Source: Cephalotus follicularis (lineage: Eukaryota > Streptophyta > Magnoliopsida > Oxalidales > Cephalotaceae). From it: a DNA stretch of 64,000 nucleotides. The translations under genes and the position numbers were made by a program. The DNA is taken from contig BDDD01000265.1 in NCBI GenBank assembly GCA_001972305.1, forward strand, positions 362,401 through 426,400. The letters are read 5' to 3'. Shown here piece after piece: positions 23,598 through 35,759 of this stretch. The notes beneath the pieces were generated by a model. The model did no database searches. It saw only the letters and a program-made list of their open reading frames with translations, and was not told where the DNA came from. Position 1 is the stretch's first letter. Every line of letters begins with the position of its first letter.

Positions 23598-25297
23598 TGT
23601 CACGCCCCGTTTTTCGCTAGACACACATAAAGGTGATAAAGGCAATTAACATATAAATCCAGCTTATGCGAAAAACAAAGAAAAAAATTTAAACTTATAA
23701 ACAAGATATCAGTTGCGGAAGCATAAGATTCATAAGCTGAAACACATGTAACGTGCATCCCATACTGTACGCTACCCAAAACAAGTCCATCATGTTAAAA
23801 GCCCACAAAAACGGAGCGTGATTACAGTACAAGATTAAACCCCATCGTTAACAAAACATAAGAACGATACATCAGTAGTCCTTAAACAAAACCCGGTTTA
23901 TTACAAAACAGGAGAAAAGTAAAACCAAGAATAGGACATCATAACATCTTGACCTTCGCCCATACCAGTCCAACCAGTCCACTACATCAATCTGTAAAGT
24001 AGGGTTAGCCTTTGTCCTCACTCGACTAAGTCATAAAGGTAGGTCGGGATCAACATTAAATGCATGTCATGTAATGTATGCATAAATGATGCAGTGCAGG
24101 AAATACCAGTTTATATATATATATGAGAATATATATATATATATTGTAGTACAGTAAAATAACAGTGGGTACATATATAAGAAATATATGTATGCAAGAA
24201 CAGTACAGTAGTGATCCGGCCACGTCTTCTTCCTCACGACATAACAGACAGTGGCCATTACAAACCATATCCATGCACAATAACAGGTAATCAAGGCAGT
24301 AAACCCACATGCAGATACACATCACATATCTAGCATTTTATGGCATCAATCCAGTGAACAAAATCAACTCAGTAATCATGCATTTCATACACCAAAACCA
24401 TAGACCATGCATGAATATTAATCTCAAGGTTACAGTTATGGCTTCCCCTACCTTTTGTTCCATGTTAGGAACTGGAAATTCCACCTCCTTGCGTTCCAAA
24501 CTGGTCATGATAGCCTCTAGGTCCCTTCCGTTACTGCAAGCCACCAGTTCCAAGCTCCAAGCTCCAACCAAGTTCAATAATGGCTCTCCTTCACTCTCTG
24601 TTTTCTTACACTGGTGTTTTAGCTGAACCAGGGATGAAGAGAGGAGGCATTTTATGCAAGTCTCACATCCCTCTTCCCTCTCTGGTCTATTGCATGCATC
24701 TCACAGGCTCCATTTCCCATTCTTCCCTCTTTCCCAGCTTTGCCTCACTTCTTCTGCAGGAGTAGATGTTGAAGGTGGCACCACAGCCTGCATGCACACC
24801 CAAGTGTCATGCCCTTCCTTCCATTCTAGCATCTGCATGCCTGGCATCAAGCTAGCATGCTCAACACGTATCGTCCACGTCCCAAGGTGCCTGCAAAAGG
24901 CCCTAAAAAGTTCCCCTTTGCACGTTATTTATCAACAGAGTAACATGCCTGACATTCGATGTTAATGCATCGACGTCTTCTTAAAAGACGTCGACGTCTT
25001 TTCCCTTTTTACACAAGGGCGTCGATGTCCTTGCCTGCATCGATGTGCATGTGCATGCAGTTACGTGCACCCCTTGCTTCAAGGACGTCGATGTGATTAG
25101 AAAGGCGTCGACGCGTTTCTCCAAAAACAGTGTCGTTTCACCCTTTAAATATTCCTTTAACATTTTATTCCAAAATTTAACATTACTAGGGTTTGGAAAA
25201 CATCATCAAAGCCTTGGAAATCCACTCTTTTATTAATTCCATAATAAAAACACATTACATTGTGAAATTACAACATAGGGAAATCTCGGGCGTTACA
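23598..25297 (-). repeat. D: right LTR (5' LTR)
   Basis: 1700 bp, plus-strand ends TGTCACGCCC and GGGCGTTACA. Contains TA-rich runs at about 24110-24190 and the 25-nt hairpin-ended block near 24005-24028 that recurs in C, G and M. Confidence 0.92.
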
Positions 25298-25302
25298 GTC
25301 AT

Positions 25303-25492
25303 CTTAGGGAATATCCATCCCTTGCGGAACGTTCGCTTCTTCAGGGGCATTAGCTCCAACAGCTCTAGCCCTAGCACGTGTTCTCCTTCAGTCCATTGGT
25401 TCCTATAAGAAGGTTGACAGTTAGTCACGACTTTAGGAAAACAATTAATTAATTGCCAAGGAAAGTATCCTACCTAAGCGTATGTGGAATAT
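25303..25492 (-). pseudogene. gag: C: gag start and leader beyond D
   Basis: The right-hand continuation of C after D's target duplication. It holds the start of C's gag (ATGGACTGAAGG on the minus strand near 25397, matching the start seen in D and G) and the untranslated leader up to the primer site. Confidence 0.8.
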
Positions 25493-25504
25493 GCTCTGAT
25501 ACCC
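25493..25504 (-). other. C: primer-binding site
   Basis: Minus-strand GGGTATCAGAGC, one base away from the standard initiator tRNA-Met site, four bases from the right LTR. Confidence 0.75.
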
Positions 25505-25508
25505 CTGC

Positions 25509-27896
25509 TTTCACGCCCCCGTTTCGAGAAGACAACATTAAAGCGGTAAGACAATTAACATATAAATTCAGCTCATGTAAAACCATAAAATTTAAACTTA
25601 TAAACAGACACCAGTTGCGGAAGCATAAGGTTCATAAGCTGAAAACATGTAACGTGCATCCCATACTATACGCTACCCAACACAAGTCTGTCATTATTAA
25701 AAGCCCTCCAAACGGAGCATGATCACAGTACAATACCAAATCCCATCAGTAAACAAAACCGTAAGTACAATACATTGGTCCTTAAACAAGCTCGGTTTAT
25801 TACAAAACATGAGAAAGTAAAACTATATAAGAAAATATATGTATGCAAGAACAGTACAGTAGTGATCCGGCCAGGATCACATCCACAGTCACAGTAATGT
25901 CCGAAAAAGACCAACAGGCAGTACAGTATGTCCATAAGGACCACAACAGTCAGGCAGTATATGTAATGCCGCCAACTCCTGGCCCTACGCTACACTCCTA
26001 CTCCGGTCCCTACTCCAGACAATCGAGTGAGGCAACAGTACAATACAGTGAGTCACCCAGCAATACTCCTGGCCCCTAGGTCAACCCTACCACTAGCCGG
26101 CGCTGGTAGCCTCCGCCATGCAACCAGTGGCTCAAGCACAACCACATAGAAATTCACAGAGTAAACAGTGAATCAAAATAGTAAACAGTGCAGTAATCAA
26201 TACAGTAGTGATCGTTTGGATCGACAACAGGTAGTTCATTTTCAAATATTTCTGAAAGTAATAAATATTTGAAATATGTAATTCCAGTAATAGAAATACC
26301 TTTGAACAATCAGTAGTGTAAATCGTTTACCAGTTCGTTCGAAAATATGTTATTAACCAATACATATTTTCATACTCAAAATAACACATTCCGAGTTCAC
26401 ATATGCATTTCTAAACATCACAACTTTAGAAATCATAAACGATTTACAAACAGTAACCAAACAGGCAGTAAACAGTATATGTGCAATGCATACAAATGCT
26501 CTAATGTATCCTAAGTGAAATAGGGATCGTCGCGCTTTGTTTTAAGCAAGAGGGAACCAAACAGTAGCTTGGCAGTCGGCTGGATTCTCCACCAGTCGGC
26601 TGTTCTGAGAATTCAGTACGTGAGTAGTCGACTGGTTCCTTTTACCAGTCTGCTTGTTCATCAGGCAGTCGACTGTTATCCTTAAAAAGTCGACTGTTTA
26701 GGTTGAGTAGTCGGCTGTCGTCCTTTGACAGTTGACTGTTCTGGGAATCCGTTGCTTGAAATCTGAAATACACCACTTAAGAAGATCATTTCAAGCATCC
26801 AAAATACGTTCTCAAGGCAGAAAATCATCATTCAGTCCACCATAGTCTCATAGAACACAACAGTAGCATGCATCTTATCCAGCAATCCAATACCAAGATA
26901 AACTCAACATGCATGTACATAGGTTCAAAGATTCTCAACAGTAACATGGCATGCATAAAACAAGCAGTAATCATGGTCATATCAACTGAGCATCGTGGCT
27001 TATATTAGCAGACAACTAATTGCATAACATGCAGTAATATTGAACTCAAGATACAATCATAACTTCCCCTACCTTTTGATTCCAAGTTAGGAATCTGTAA
27101 GTCCACCTCTTTGTGTTCCAACAGCGACATTTTGAGCTCCCCAGAAGCTCCAACCCCAGTCCAGTAGCTCGAATTTGTCTCTTCCAAGCTTTCCTTCTTG
27201 GTTCCAAAGTTGGAGAAGAAAACAAACCAAACTCTATCCCCCGTTTCTCCTTTCAATCTTACTGTGTTTTCCTCTCTTGCATGTACTGGGTGAGAGAGGG
27301 ACGGTAAGGGAGAGTGTTTTTATACCGTCTCTTCTCCTAACCCGTTGCATGGCACTAAATGCCATTATTTCCCTTCCATCACTTGCATGCCTCCACACAT
27401 GTCACTCCCACCCTTCCTATCAGTCTTTGCAGGTTCCAGCAGTAGTGTGCATGACATACACGTTTTATCTATCATCAGATGGCGCCTGCAAGATGCTCCT
27501 GTCAGTGGCTGCATGTGATCTCGTCACATGCAGTAGAACAGAGCACAAACCAGTCTGCTGTCCATAACCAATAGCCGGTTGTTCGCCTGACAATTCGTTG
27601 CCATGTGGCTCGACAGTTGGCCAGTCGACTGGTTCATTCCACCAGTCGACTGCTCCCATACGCAGTCAACCAGTCGGCTGGTCTACTGTACCAGTCGACT
27701 GTTCATAGTGTACTTACTAAGTAAGGTGTACTTACTAAGCAATCACACTTCTAAGTACTTAATTGATTTAAAATCAACATCATCAGAGTTTGGGAAAACA
27801 TCATCAAATTCGGAAAAATCCATCATTTTATTAATTCCACAAATAAGGTACATTTACGTTGTAAAATTACAACACATGAAATTTTCTGGCGTTACA
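25509..27896 (-). repeat. C: right LTR (5' LTR)
   Basis: 2388 bp, ends at GGCGTTACA just before ATATC. It matches 9212-11850 with about 4 percent differences in sampled stretches and has both CAGTCGACTG arrays (about 26570-26755 and 27545-27705). Confidence 0.92.
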
Positions 27897-27901
27897 ATAT
27901 C

Positions 27902-28819
27902 CATATAAGCCATAACACAACCTGTCATAAGTAACTCCACCATATGTCATCATCCAAAGCCTTTTATCCATATCAATCCATGACCGTGCTATATCCATTA
28001 TGTTTCATATCCGTTTACGGTCCATATCCACTTACAATCCATATCCGTTTATGATTCACAGCCATTTAGCACTCCACTAGGAATGTAGAGGTAAACTCCA
28101 TATGTAGTTGACATCGAGGGGTTGACTAAATACATATACTGTCCCATACCAGCATATAATTAACTGTCACATCAGTTCATTCACAAACTATTTTGAGCAT
28201 CCATGCAATGCCCATCCATTCAATAACAGTCCATCCGATCACTAACCGTTCGGTAACGACCCTTACGATCACTGTCTGATCAATAACGATCCATTCGATC
28301 ACTATCTGATTAATAACGGGTCACACGAACACTATTCATTTAACAACGGTCCTTACAATCATTATCTGTTCAATAACGGTCCTTAACGATACTATACGAT
28401 CGATAACGATACACTAGCCATCCATACACTATCCATTCACAATGACCATTCATATTCTATCTCAATCAACCACTATTCGATACGGAAGCTATTCAGACAA
28501 CACTTATGCCTTTCGGCCCATTCGATCAATCGATTAGCCATTACGGATCATTCGGTCGGTCTTTGAATCGCTACACAGTTGGCTCATTCCGTGCACCCTC
28601 TTGTGCAACAGCTGACTCAGCTTATCGATTAACATTCCTTAGTCGTCCGACTCTACGTGCCATCAAAGAAACAAAACCGAAGCAGGGTAAAAAAAAGAGA
28701 GACAAAAAACTGGAATAAAAAGAACATACCGAAACAACTATTAAGAAATATCCCTAACCCAAATGTCTACCCATCTCACACGTCAAACCTTGATAGGTCT
28801 TCAAAGGTACAAAACCTAT
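27902..28819 (-). other. B: internal region, right part, non-coding
   Basis: Continuation of B after C's target duplication. Rich in short repeats built on CCATATCCGTTTACGG (about 27990-28080) and a 30-bp minisatellite further right. No reading frame of note. Confidence 0.65.
28237..28415. repeat. B: 30-bp minisatellite
   Basis: About six diverged units of 30-31 bp of the form GATCACTATCTGATTAATAA followed by CGGTCCTTAC. Units start near 28237, 28268, 28298, 28328, 28358 and 28389. Confidence 0.75.
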
Positions 28820-28831
28820 TCTCTGATACCA
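28820..28831 (-). other. B: primer-binding site
   Basis: Minus-strand TGGTATCAGAGA, four bases from the right LTR and one base from the standard site. Its presence supports B as a retrotransposed unit despite the absence of genes. Confidence 0.8.
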
Positions 28832-28835
28832 AAAC

Positions 28836-31800
28836 TGTAACACCCCCGATTCGGAACCGAGATCACTCCCGATTCAGGATCGGTGTGTCACACAAAATAG
28901 AGCTAAAAACATGTCAAAAATCTTAATCTTAATCCAAATTAATATAATACTCCTTCGAATATACGAACAATTGAAAAACTCGAGTTCAAAATCAAATGCT
29001 GCCTCTAAGAAATTTAAATCTCCAAGTTAACACATGATGGTCTAAAGACAATCTGATAACATAACATAGTCCGAAAATCATAGTCTAAAAATCATATAAT
29101 TACATTACTAAAAGAATCATCTCCTAAGAAATGCTCAAGTCAAAGGTGTTCCTCTCATCACACATGCCCATGTTGCCCCTGAAAACCTGTCGCATGGAAA
29201 ACAAAACGCGGCTGAGCAAACGTCAGTACGGATATAGAATCATAAAACAGTTTACAAACAGTTTATGAAACAAATCAATTACGAAACAACATAATTACGA
29301 ATCAAAATAGATACGAATCGAAATAGAACGGTTTACAAACAAAACAATACGTAATCAAAACCGTATCCTAAACAAGACAATTTACAAAATGAAACAGTAT
29401 CTGAAACAAAACAATATCATGCACAATACAGTATCTGAAACAAACATTATACGACACAAAAATATTTTACGAAACGAAACACTTTCCGAAACAGAATAGA
29501 ACAATTTACGGACCAAAACAAAACAGTTTCAGAATAGTACGAAACAAACATATTACGGAACAAAACAAACAGTAAACGATAAACGATAATTTGAAAGCAG
29601 TAAGATTTCAAAAGTTAGCTCCAAACAAAAATCTTAAGCAATAAATTAGTTTAAATATTCTTTGAAGTCACATATGAACTTTCATAAAAATCAAATCCAT
29701 AACTTTCGAAACATACATGAAACCTTTCAAAACATAAGTTCCATACTGAGCCACATAACGTATCACATATCGAAACACATATAGGTAAGGGAGTAGCTAA
29801 TTCCACATGCCAAGTAGAATTGAAGTGTACGGCACTACACATATCAATTCTCATAACATATCATATCACATATTGCATAACTCATCACGTATGCTATATA
29901 CTAGAATCGATTCATACGCCTCTATCATACATAATGGATTCATAAATCCACCTCATGGGATTTATTCACAACATAGAGAGACGCCGTAGACTAATCACAC
30001 CGCTACGGAAGTGTCATGTCCCCGTGCCAGGCCTACAACATGCCTATGGTACGCCCCATAGGTGGGTACAAATACTCAGTATTTATTCATTTCAAAAATA
30101 TTGATTTTTCATAATCAATTTAAAACACATAAAATACGCTTCTTCAAGAAATATTCAAAAATCGTCATCCAACGATATCATTTACATAACATACATTTCA
30201 TAATCGGAGTATCAACTCATTTATTTCCCACCATAAACGAGATGATCGTAACATATAACATATCATAACTTACATATAAAGTCAAGAACATTAAATTAGT
30301 AAAAGACTTTATTTTCCAGAACATATCAAATTCATAAACATAACCGAGTTCATAAACCCGAAGGAACATATCATAAAAGCAAAACCGATTTTCATTCGAT
30401 AAAACCAGATGGCCAAAGAGCGATAGAAATCCATACATCTTATTAAAGCAAAACAGATTCAATTCAGATAAAACCGAATGATAACCGAAATGAAGAATAC
30501 GTATTTTATTCGCAAAATGAAACTAAATTTATACTCTAATAAAATCAATAAGGGTGTATCAAGAAACGAAGATCTGTACTTCATTTACTAAAACAAAACC
30601 GAATTTATCTCAACAATATCGAAGGAGATAACAAGGAAAGAGAATCAGTGCTTTATTCATAGAAGTAAAATTAACTTTGTACTCTAATAAAAACAATAGG
30701 AGGGTATCAAGGAACGAAACATCCGTACTTAATAACATATTCCAAATTCATTTCAATAAGTCCGATAGAGAAACCAAGGAAAGGAAATCCATACCAAATA
30801 CGGACTATGAAGTTATCTCAAATAAAATCAGAAAGATAGCCAAGAAAGAAGGACATCCGTACCTCATGCAATCACCAAAACAACCTCAAGAATATATATC
30901 GAGACTTCTCCAGATCGCTCCTCGGTTGTTGCAAATATCTAACAGAAATAAAATCGTTCTCATAAGGACTTGAAATAAAAGCAGTCCTCAACTCATGGGT
31001 CATTGTACACTGATCATGATCATATAAGATAATAATAGGTTTGCTAAGTCCAATTTGCAGAAACCACATCTAAACATAATTTCGAATTCACCAAATTGAA
31101 GCGGTCCTCCAGGTCATTCAATTTCGAATCATAAAACCAGTTCAACTCATAATATCGTAGAAACATCTACAGAAATACATAATTCAACATAAAACAGAAT
31201 TTAACGGAGTAAAATTCAGAGTTTAATGAAAGCAATTGGAACAGAGCGCAGAGCTATAATCACACCATGGAACTGGAACGGATCACACCAATGAGGAGAA
31301 CGGAGTCGGAAAAACTGTTTGAAACGTGTCGTCGCAGACTACCGGCACGGGCTCACGCGCCGCCGCTGGCCGACAATTGTCTGTCACGTGAGGTCGCCGG
31401 TCAGACGCTGGAAAGGGCAGATAGGAAGCATTGGAGGCCGGGGATCACATATCCGAGACGCGTTTGCCATGGCGCCTCCGTATTTGGCCGGAACGAACAC
31501 ATTTGACCGTGGTTGACTTTGCTGTCGATCTGCATTGTCGCCGTCGCCAAGGGTCGGGGCTGGTCGGGTTCGCTTCCTCTTGACGCCAGGAGTCCGAATG
31601 TGAGCTTGGATTCTCTTGCTGATCACCGGAGACAGAGATATGGCGATCGACAGTGGCGGGGAGAGAAGACGTCACGCACGCCAAATGGGTAGTTTGCCGG
31701 CGCGAAGATGGCGTCCTCTCTGCTAGGGAGGCTTTGGGGGTTCGACCGATACCCTCGCCGGCGTCATATCGGTACCGACGGTGACTGCAAAGGCTGAATG

Positions 31801-32122
31801 TGAGAGAGAGCGGGAGAGAGGGTAGCGGGGAGAGAGAGAGAGAATGGGAGAGAAAAAAAAGTTAAATAATAAAAAAGGGTTTTTGATTTTTAAAATGCTG
31901 AAAATTGTTTTAACACTTGAATAAAAAGCCAAAATTGTTTTATTTATTCATAGACTAAATATCAAAACCCACTAGGCTAAGGCTAAAACCCGCTTAGCCC
32001 ATCCAAGAGTAAAACAAACGAAAAATGGGCAGTCCACATACCAAAAAAAAAAAATCGACAGCCCACACCAAACAGATCAAAAAGCCCGAAAATTTTATAT
32101 AGAAAAAAAACGGGATACTACA
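28836..32122 (-). repeat. B: right LTR (5' LTR)
   Basis: 3287 bp, plus-strand ends TGTAACACCC and GATACTACA, followed directly by CCCTA. Near-colinear with 5061-8326. Contains a (GAGA)n tract near 31815-31850. Confidence 0.92.
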
Positions 32123-32127
32123 CCCTA

Positions 32128-32897
32128 GGTTCCAACTCGCCATAACCTGGCCAGGTATTTCAAAGTCCACAATGAATACAGATACTATAGAGCCAATCAC
32201 CCTCACATCAGGTGTGACGATTCCTTGTTGCGTACTCACTTACATTCACATAAATCCTGCAAGACCCAAAAGCTTCCTGTTTGCCGGTCCCGCGAAAGAA
32301 CTGGGTAGGGCAAAAATCAAAGTCAGACAGTCTCTATGCAATGCACAGTAGCAGCTCAGGTCTAAGGATCAAACAAGTCCATTAAGAACTTGCTAGACTC
32401 GTAGAGTCTATACACTACTGTCTCAGATGGGAAACTCTACTGACATGGGATATGTGACCATCCAAATAGAATTCCCATGGTGGTTCAAGTTCAGTGTACA
32501 TGCTCCCAGCACGCACCCCGCATTAGCTTTGGGGTTCAACCCAAGTGGCAATCAGATACTCCACCCTCCCATTCGCGAGAGCAGGCACAATACGACAAGT
32601 TTGTCCGTTTCACCAATGCCCAAAGTAAGTGAACCTATGACTTGGAACAATGTAGTCACAGGGAATAAGGAAGTCGCTCTCATAGCCCTTGGCTCGACAA
32701 CCAACCCTTTAATGTGACAGGGCACCATATATGTAAGCATTGTCATGCTTCAATTATGTAATAAAACATATACGGTTATGCCAATAATAAAATACAATTT
32801 GCACAATGTAACATGAATAGAACAAGACTGTATATTTGAGAAGAGTATAAGTACATCGAGCCACCTAGTGGCTTGACGGGTCACACTCTTTCTAAAA
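32128..32897 (-). repeat. I: 5' LTR, outer portion
   Basis: Continuation of I's LTR after B. Read on the minus strand, the area near 32897 (AGTGTGACCCGTCAAGCC) aligns with the start of L's LTR at 51094 (AGTGACCCGACAAGCC), and the ACATAATTGAAG and GTTCCAAGTCATAGGTTCAC stretches also match. The exact outer end is uncertain by a few bases. Confidence 0.65.
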
Positions 32898-34524
32898 ACT
32901 GGATGCTGAGCAAAAGGTTATGCCCAACTAGCCAAATAACAGTCCTTGACTCACCATCCGAGGATACTCAACAAGGATCAAAATACAACTTGGAGTATAT
33001 ATAAGACATCAAAAGATACGTATAACATCAATGATATGAAACAATAGTAGGAGAGATAAAGATAAAGCAACGTGTCCAAACCCAATTTCCCGAGGACCCA
33101 ACAAAAGGATCAAAACTCCAGGGATCAATTGATCAGAGGAATACTGGTACTTGCCACATTACCAAAACCCACCTCAGCCTTTCACCTCAGCCATATCCAT
33201 TACATCTGCTTACGCCGAGTTTCACGATAGCAATACCTCAATAGTCCCTGACTGGAGATGGAGATTATAGGCTTACAGGGATTGCACCACCAGGCATGTA
33301 TCGATACAGAGAGCCACAAGTCTTGGCCTTCCACCAGAGGTGCCGACTGATGAGTGTCGAACCCAGCCTCTGGGAGACTAGCAGATCACGAACCTCAACT
33401 GAGGGGCCAGCGAATCACCGCAAGGCACCACCCTCGTCGGCAATCGTGTATGAGAACTTCGACAGGTAGGTCAGCGAATCACCGCTCAAACCATCCTTCG
33501 TCAGGAATCCCATAGAAGAGCATAATATCAGACCTCACAATTTCCAGTAACTAGTATCCAGAACCAACAACACATGGTATCAACCAAAAGTCATGACATA
33601 TATTAACAGGATAAAATAAGGGGGAAATATCACCCAGAAGGGCAAGCTCACCAGCTCGAAAATCAATATGAACTGAAAAGAAATATGCCAAAACTAGGAA
33701 GAAACAACTCCCAAAACAGAGACACCATGGAAGGAATATATACACACATGTACATATATGAGGACACAAAAAAAATAGCTTAGGACTCTCAACTACTTCA
33801 AGATAAAAAGAAGGGATGCCCCACTCACCACTTATCCACACCTCCGCACAGCTTCTATAGCTCAGGATCTATGCATGACTCCTCATCTATAAGAACAAAG
33901 AACAACAAGCACAGTCTGTTAAAAAATAGAGGAAAAACATGCTCGTAACCTTCAATGCATGATCGTCTCCTCGGATGGTCACCCTGACCATCCACAACGC
34001 TCAACATTCCACCATGGAGAATCACGAACACCATCACCATCTCTGACTCCACCGTAAACGGGAGGTTTGGCATGCACATTGCCAAACAACTGAGGAAAGA
34101 AGACGAAGAAAGGAAGAGCTCAACTTTACAAACCCAAGGTCCAAGATCTTCAAGCAACACTCATCTTCGCCAAAGGAAAACTTCAGAAGAAAAGAAGAAA
34201 AACACAGAGAACTTACACCTCTCTCAACTATCACTTCTTCTGGCACAACAACGGCTCCTTACCTGCCTATACTGTCTTGACGTGAGGTGGTTGTGTGGCT
34301 TAATATGATGCGACACTGAAATCCCTTACACATCCTGCCACACCCAGGTGCAACACAACCATACCAACAAGCCAAAACGCACAAGGCATCAGCAAACCAA
34401 CCAAATAAGACCAAAACCCAACCAGCCCAAACCAAAAGGCCCAACTCTTCCCAAAAGAAAAGAAAAATTTTCCAAGGCCCAAAAAAACAAGTCCAACGCC
34501 CAAAATTGGACCTGGGTCATTACA
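32898..34524 (-). repeat. Element J: gypsy LTR, partial, split by I
   Basis: Sense start TGTAATGACCCAGG at 34524 on the minus strand. The layout is colinear in diverged form with H's LTR (for example GATCAATTGATCAGAGGAA near 33123 against 41700). CGCAA (34525-34529) follows, and the matching uninterrupted place in H's other LTR reads GGCTACGCAAGC near 41978. The left end is outside the window, so a solo LTR cannot be told from a full element. No gene seen. Confidence 0.65.
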
Positions 34525-35718
34525 CGCAAGCTATCCTTCATCGGCAATCATGCAGTCTGAGCATCGACTAAGAGGCCAGTGAATCACCACTCGACTCCAC
34601 CCTCATAGAAAAATGACAGATGAGAACTTCGGCCAAGAGGTAAGCGAATTACCGCTCAACCATCCCTAGTCGGCAATCTCATGTCCTAGCACTCAACCTG
34701 GCCAAACCAAGGAAGTAGCGGTAATCTCATGTCTCAGCAGTTGCATTGTCTATGATGGTTTGTTGGGTGTGACTATGCCCGGGTTCCATTACCTGGATCT
34801 GCTCATTCCGTTGGGATCCAATGCCACATGTCTCCTCAGCCATGCGAGTCTCACATATCCGAGCTTACCAGTACCCAGCATCCGAGGACAACACATGATA
34901 TCAAAAGCATGAAATACTGAAATAATGGAGGAAAAAATATCCACCCAAGACCACGAGCATACATGCTCGGAAACAGTATCTCGTCATGCAGTATTGAAAA
35001 AAGAAAACAGAAAACAACTCCTGGTCAATGATAATATCATGGAACAAGAACAAGGCACATTAAAATAGAAAACTCTCATAATCAAATGATAGAGAAAAAG
35101 GAGTATCCCACTCACAAGATAACTCCAAGCCTGTCCTCAGACTAGCTCCCTTGGTGTGCGGACTCCAAGCCTGGATCTTCTTCTACAAGATCAACACACG
35201 CACACAACCAACTTAGCACACACTGCGCTAACACAGGACCCAACATCATGCATGAACACCCACATGCATAAAACCAAAACAAAGCCCATCTGGCCTTCAC
35301 AAACCATCGCTCTGCCTCGAAGCTACCACGGAAGATATAGCACGACGAACAACTATACCAGCCCGAGAAGAAGAGCACTTACCGTGCTAAACGCGTAGAC
35401 AGAAAGGTGTTCCAAATCCTTTGCTTCAACGAGAAACGCTTCAAGGAAGAACGGGGAAGAAAGGGAAAGCTCTCAAGCAAGAACACCTTTCTAACGCAAC
35501 AAACAGAATGGACAACTACCACCTGCCTCAACCCAAAACTATACCAACTGCCAAACTTCCTCAAGAAGCTTCACGTGTCCCAATACATCATACAAAATAT
35601 CTCCCTTTTAATCCACTTTGGGCCTTACCAAGACAACAAGCCCAACACTTAGTAAGAAAATATAATTTTCTCAAGGTCCAAAGCATTAATTTGTCCAAAA
35701 TTAACACGGGGTGTTACA
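34525..35718 (-). repeat. H: left LTR (3' LTR), inner portion
   Basis: Matches about 41979-43352 of the right LTR and ends GGGGTGTTACA. The rest of this LTR lies beyond J. A 79-bp segment (34735-34813) is in inverted orientation relative to the other LTR. Confidence 0.85.
34735..34813 (-). other. H: 79-bp segment inverted between LTRs
   Basis: Reverse complement of 42358-42436 with few mismatches, same length, at the same place in the LTR (both followed by GGGATCCAA within about ten bases). Segment ends are the near-inverted repeats CARCAG and CTGCTG. Confidence 0.85.
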
Positions 35719-35754
35719 ATATCTCCCCCTTAAGAAATTTTGTCCTCAAAATTT
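35719..35754 (-). other. H: polypurine tract and hairpin
   Basis: Plus-strand ATATCTCCCCCTTAAG after the LTR, then an 8-bp stem AAATTTTG / CAAAATTT with loop TCCT at 35735-35754. Confidence 0.75.
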
Positions 35755-35759
35755 GAACA

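Larger units (their letters stand above)
16372..25297 (-). mobile_element. Element D: Ty3/gypsy chromovirus (Tekay/Del type) inserted in C's gag
   Basis: LTRs at 16372-18908 and 23598-25297, target duplication GTCAT at 16367-16371 and 25298-25302, primer site 23583-23594, hairpin and polypurine tract 18909-18944. Gag-pol remnants run from right to left in standard order. Coding is broken in about half a dozen places. Shared LTR stretches differ by about 4 percent (roughly 1.5 Myr at the usual plant rate), yet the LTRs are not colinear: the left one carries a block of E-type LTR that the right one lacks. D and C proteins look over 90 percent alike by eye, so this is insertion of a close relative into its own kind. 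Confidence 0.93.
9212..27896 (-). mobile_element. Element C: Ty3/gypsy chromovirus (Tekay/Del type), interrupted by D
   Basis: Direct LTRs at 9212-11850 and 25509-27896, target duplication ATATC at 9207-9211 and 27897-27901, primer site at 25493-25504, hairpin and polypurine tract at 11851-11887. Gag, protease, reverse transcriptase, RNase H, integrase and chromodomain remnants lie in the usual chromovirus order on the minus strand, with D inserted near the start of gag. Coding is broken in roughly half a dozen to ten places. LTRs sampled by eye differ by about 4 percent, so insertion about 1-2 Myr ago is plausible; the two LTRs also differ in length. Confidence 0.93.
5061..32122 (-). mobile_element. 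Element B: long-LTR, non-coding gypsy derivative (LARD-like), hosting C and D
   Basis: Two direct LTRs of about 3.27 kb (5061-8326 and 28836-32122) flank a short internal region of about 1.8 kb once C is set aside (8327-9211 plus 27902-28835). The 5-bp target duplication CCCTA is present on both sides (5056-5060, 32123-32127). A primer site beside the right LTR and a hairpin plus polypurine tract beside the left one give minus orientation and resemble the Tekay-type elements here. No gag or pol domain is visible, so mobilisation in trans is likely. Sampled LTR stretches differ by roughly 5 percent, suggesting about 2 Myr under the usual plant rate. Apart from C the structure looks whole. Confidence 0.9.
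2614..32897 (-). mobile_element. Element I: copia-like non-coding LTR element, interrupted by B
   Basis: Visible parts, read on the minus strand, are a 5' LTR (32897 down to 32128, then 5060 down to about 3825, split by B), a primer site at 3811-3822 and an internal region down to 2614, where A interrupts it. No gag or pol domain is visible. The family is shared with L at 51094-54360, whose LTR start, primer site and internal landmarks align with I in the opposite orientation. I therefore call it a large non-autonomous (LARD-like) element; the copia assignment rests on the TGTTAG start and primer site only. The remainder lies beyond A, outside the window. Confidence 0.65.

Noticed and set aside
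32128-34524. Possible host intergenic sequence between B and H
   Set aside because: It aligns with L's LTR on the left part and in diverged form with H's LTR on the right part, so it belongs to I and J.
35156-35756. Overlapping plus-strand frames of 60-111 codons
   Set aside because: Within H's LTR, antisense, with no recognised domain; the right LTR gives different frames.
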